This document shows positions 63,424 to 64,000 of a stretch of DNA of 64,000 bases, in pieces. Where the stretch lies: contig WGCU01000077.1 of the NCBI GenBank assembly GCA_015493635.1, positions 23,442 to 87,441 on the forward strand, written 5' to 3'. This DNA comes from Spirochaetaceae bacterium (GTDB taxonomy: Bacteria; Spirochaetota; Spirochaetia; B11-G9). Made by a program: the position numbers and the translations under genes. The notes beneath the pieces were generated by a model. The model ran no database searches. It worked only from the letters and a program-made list of their open reading frames with translations, and was not told the DNA's origin. How positions within the stretch are numbered: position 1 is the first letter of the stretch; the number at the start of each line of letters is the position of its first letter.

Positions 63424-63791
63424 TTGGCACAAAGACCGGTATATTCCAGGGTTATTCCTTCCACCTTTCTGTCTCCGGCCCACTGGTTCATGGTACCTGA
63501 GGAAACAACCGAATCTATATCAAAGGGGAGGTCTTCAATTGCCCCGCATTTTACACATCGGAAATGAGGATGTTGAGATACAACAGGATCGAATCTCTTC
63601 TGCCCGTCTTTACCAGAAAGCTTCAAGATTATACCTGCTTCGGATAGTAACTCAAGATTTCTATACACCGTTCCCAGACTGATACGGGGAAGTACCTTAC
63701 GCACTTCCGCGTAAATAACATCTGCTCCCGGATGATCTGTATGTTGATGCAGAGTGTCAAGAATAACCTGGCGCTGTTTTGTCTGCCGCAT
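63399..63791 (-). CDS. perR: PerR-type Fur family repressor
   Basis: 130 residues. Winged helix with LPRISLGTVYRNLELLSEAG; the metal site has HPGADVIY, KRFDPV, HPHFRC and CGAIEDL, in order the His, Asp, His-x-His and Asp positions that PerR uses for Fe/Mn and His oxidation; structural zinc is in CVKC and CAKC. This pattern fits PerR more than Fur. ATG 63791 has AGAGG upstream. Confidence 0.88.
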   Translation of the reverse strand: MRQTKQRQVILDTLHQHTDHPGADVIYAEVRKVLPRISLGTVYRNLELLSEAGIILKLSGKDGQKRFDPVVSQHPHFRCVKCGAIEDLPFDIDSVVSSGTMNQWAGDRKVEGITLEYTGLCAKCNGSGSV

Positions 63792-63811
63792 AATAACCTC
63801 TTTTATCAGTA

Positions 63812-63849
63812 ATTATTATTATAATAGCAGGAGATAAATTCTTCGTCAA
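63812..63849 (-). promoter_or_regulatory. perR promoter with PerR-like box
   Basis: Minus strand TTGACG (63849-63844), 17-bp spacer, TATTAT (63826-63821). ATTATTATTATAATAG (plus strand, 63812-63827) lies over the -10 and matches 12 of 14 positions of the Bacillus PerR box (TTATAAT-N-ATTATAA) and 14 of 16 with the rbr site, suggesting autoregulation. Confidence 0.6.
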
Positions 63850-64000
63850 TGAGCTTTTTGCGAAGTACCCCAACTTACTATACTGAGAGAAAATAACAAA
63901 GGGGTCAAAAATATTTTACCCCGAGAGAATGCCCTGAAGAGGCTTTAGAGCATCTAAAAGCCAAAAATTTGTAATATTTACCCCACAAAAAAGGTGCCCT
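63850..64000. other. right-hand edge, no gene assigned
   Basis: AT-rich tail holding an imperfect palindrome GGGGTCAAAAA/TATTTTACCCC at 63901-63922 and a second TATTTACCCC at 63974-63984. A 24-codon open stretch between stops (about 63894-63988) reads like protein (..FTPRECPEEALEHLKAKN..) but is too short to assign. It may be the end of an element beyond the window. Confidence 0.3.

Overview
The window is a gene-dense stretch of a bacterial chromosome, probably from a free-living anaerobic spirochaete (inference). The solute-binding protein has a spirochaete-style signal peptide without a lipobox. There is a peroxide/superoxide defence set (rubrerythrin, desulfoferrodoxin, rubredoxin, flavodiiron protein) under a PerR-type Fur regulator, a group 3b NiFe hydrogenase with all six Hyp proteins, fused PyrB-PyrI, and many spirochaete-looking envelope proteins of unknown role. 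No tRNA, rRNA, CRISPR array, intact insertion sequence or prophage was seen, and no gap without a gene exceeds about 260 bases.

Layout. 1-8.9 kb: truncated nitroreductase, a membrane protein with a degenerate M28 peptidase domain, a HEAT-repeat protein, DNA polymerase IV, and a minus-strand group (TPR protein, beta-propeller protein, small unknown). 9.0-15.0 kb: trmL, proC, serS, a VTT-family membrane protein, then an ECF vitamin transporter (double ATPase, EcfT, S component). 15.0-19.1 kb: a small unknown and a phosphoribosyltransferase-like protein divergent from pncB, followed by a NeuB-family synthase. 19.1-21.5 kb: the rbr-dfx-rd-fprA operon. 21.6-23.7 kb: cyclic-nucleotide-binding protein and a DUF1007/NicO nickel-cobalt transport pair. 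23.7-27.9 kb: a sugar-type ABC importer lacking its own ATPase, with a GHMP kinase. 28.0-30.6 kb: DOMON protein, a response regulator and a histidine kinase with a Rossmann-like N-terminus, and a cupin. 30.8-40.8 kb: hypFCDEAB, fused hydrogenase beta-gamma subunit, small and large subunits and the maturation protease, tightly overlapped.

41.0-50.2 kb (plus) is a purine operon purLECFMND behind a guanine-type purine riboswitch. It converges, 9 bp apart, on a pyrimidine operon of the minus strand (60.5-50.2 kb) in the order pyrBI, pyrE, pyrF, pyrDK, pyrC, carA, carB, which covers UMP synthesis with two gene fusions and a leader that looks like a UTP-sensing attenuator. 60.7-63.8 kb: an old-yellow-enzyme/dienoyl-CoA-reductase-like flavoprotein, a TIGR02757-family protein and perR. 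The last 200 bases hold the perR promoter and an unassigned AT-rich tail.

The themes connect: nickel import and Hyp maturation serve the hydrogenase; its NAD(P)H link and the NAD-type histidine kinase may be related; PerR probably controls the rubrerythrin operon, because the two promoters share a 16-bp element; nucleotide synthesis is controlled by two different RNA leaders. Start codons were chosen from ribosome-binding sites, family lengths and overlap with upstream genes. All promoter, operator and RNA-fold calls are by eye.
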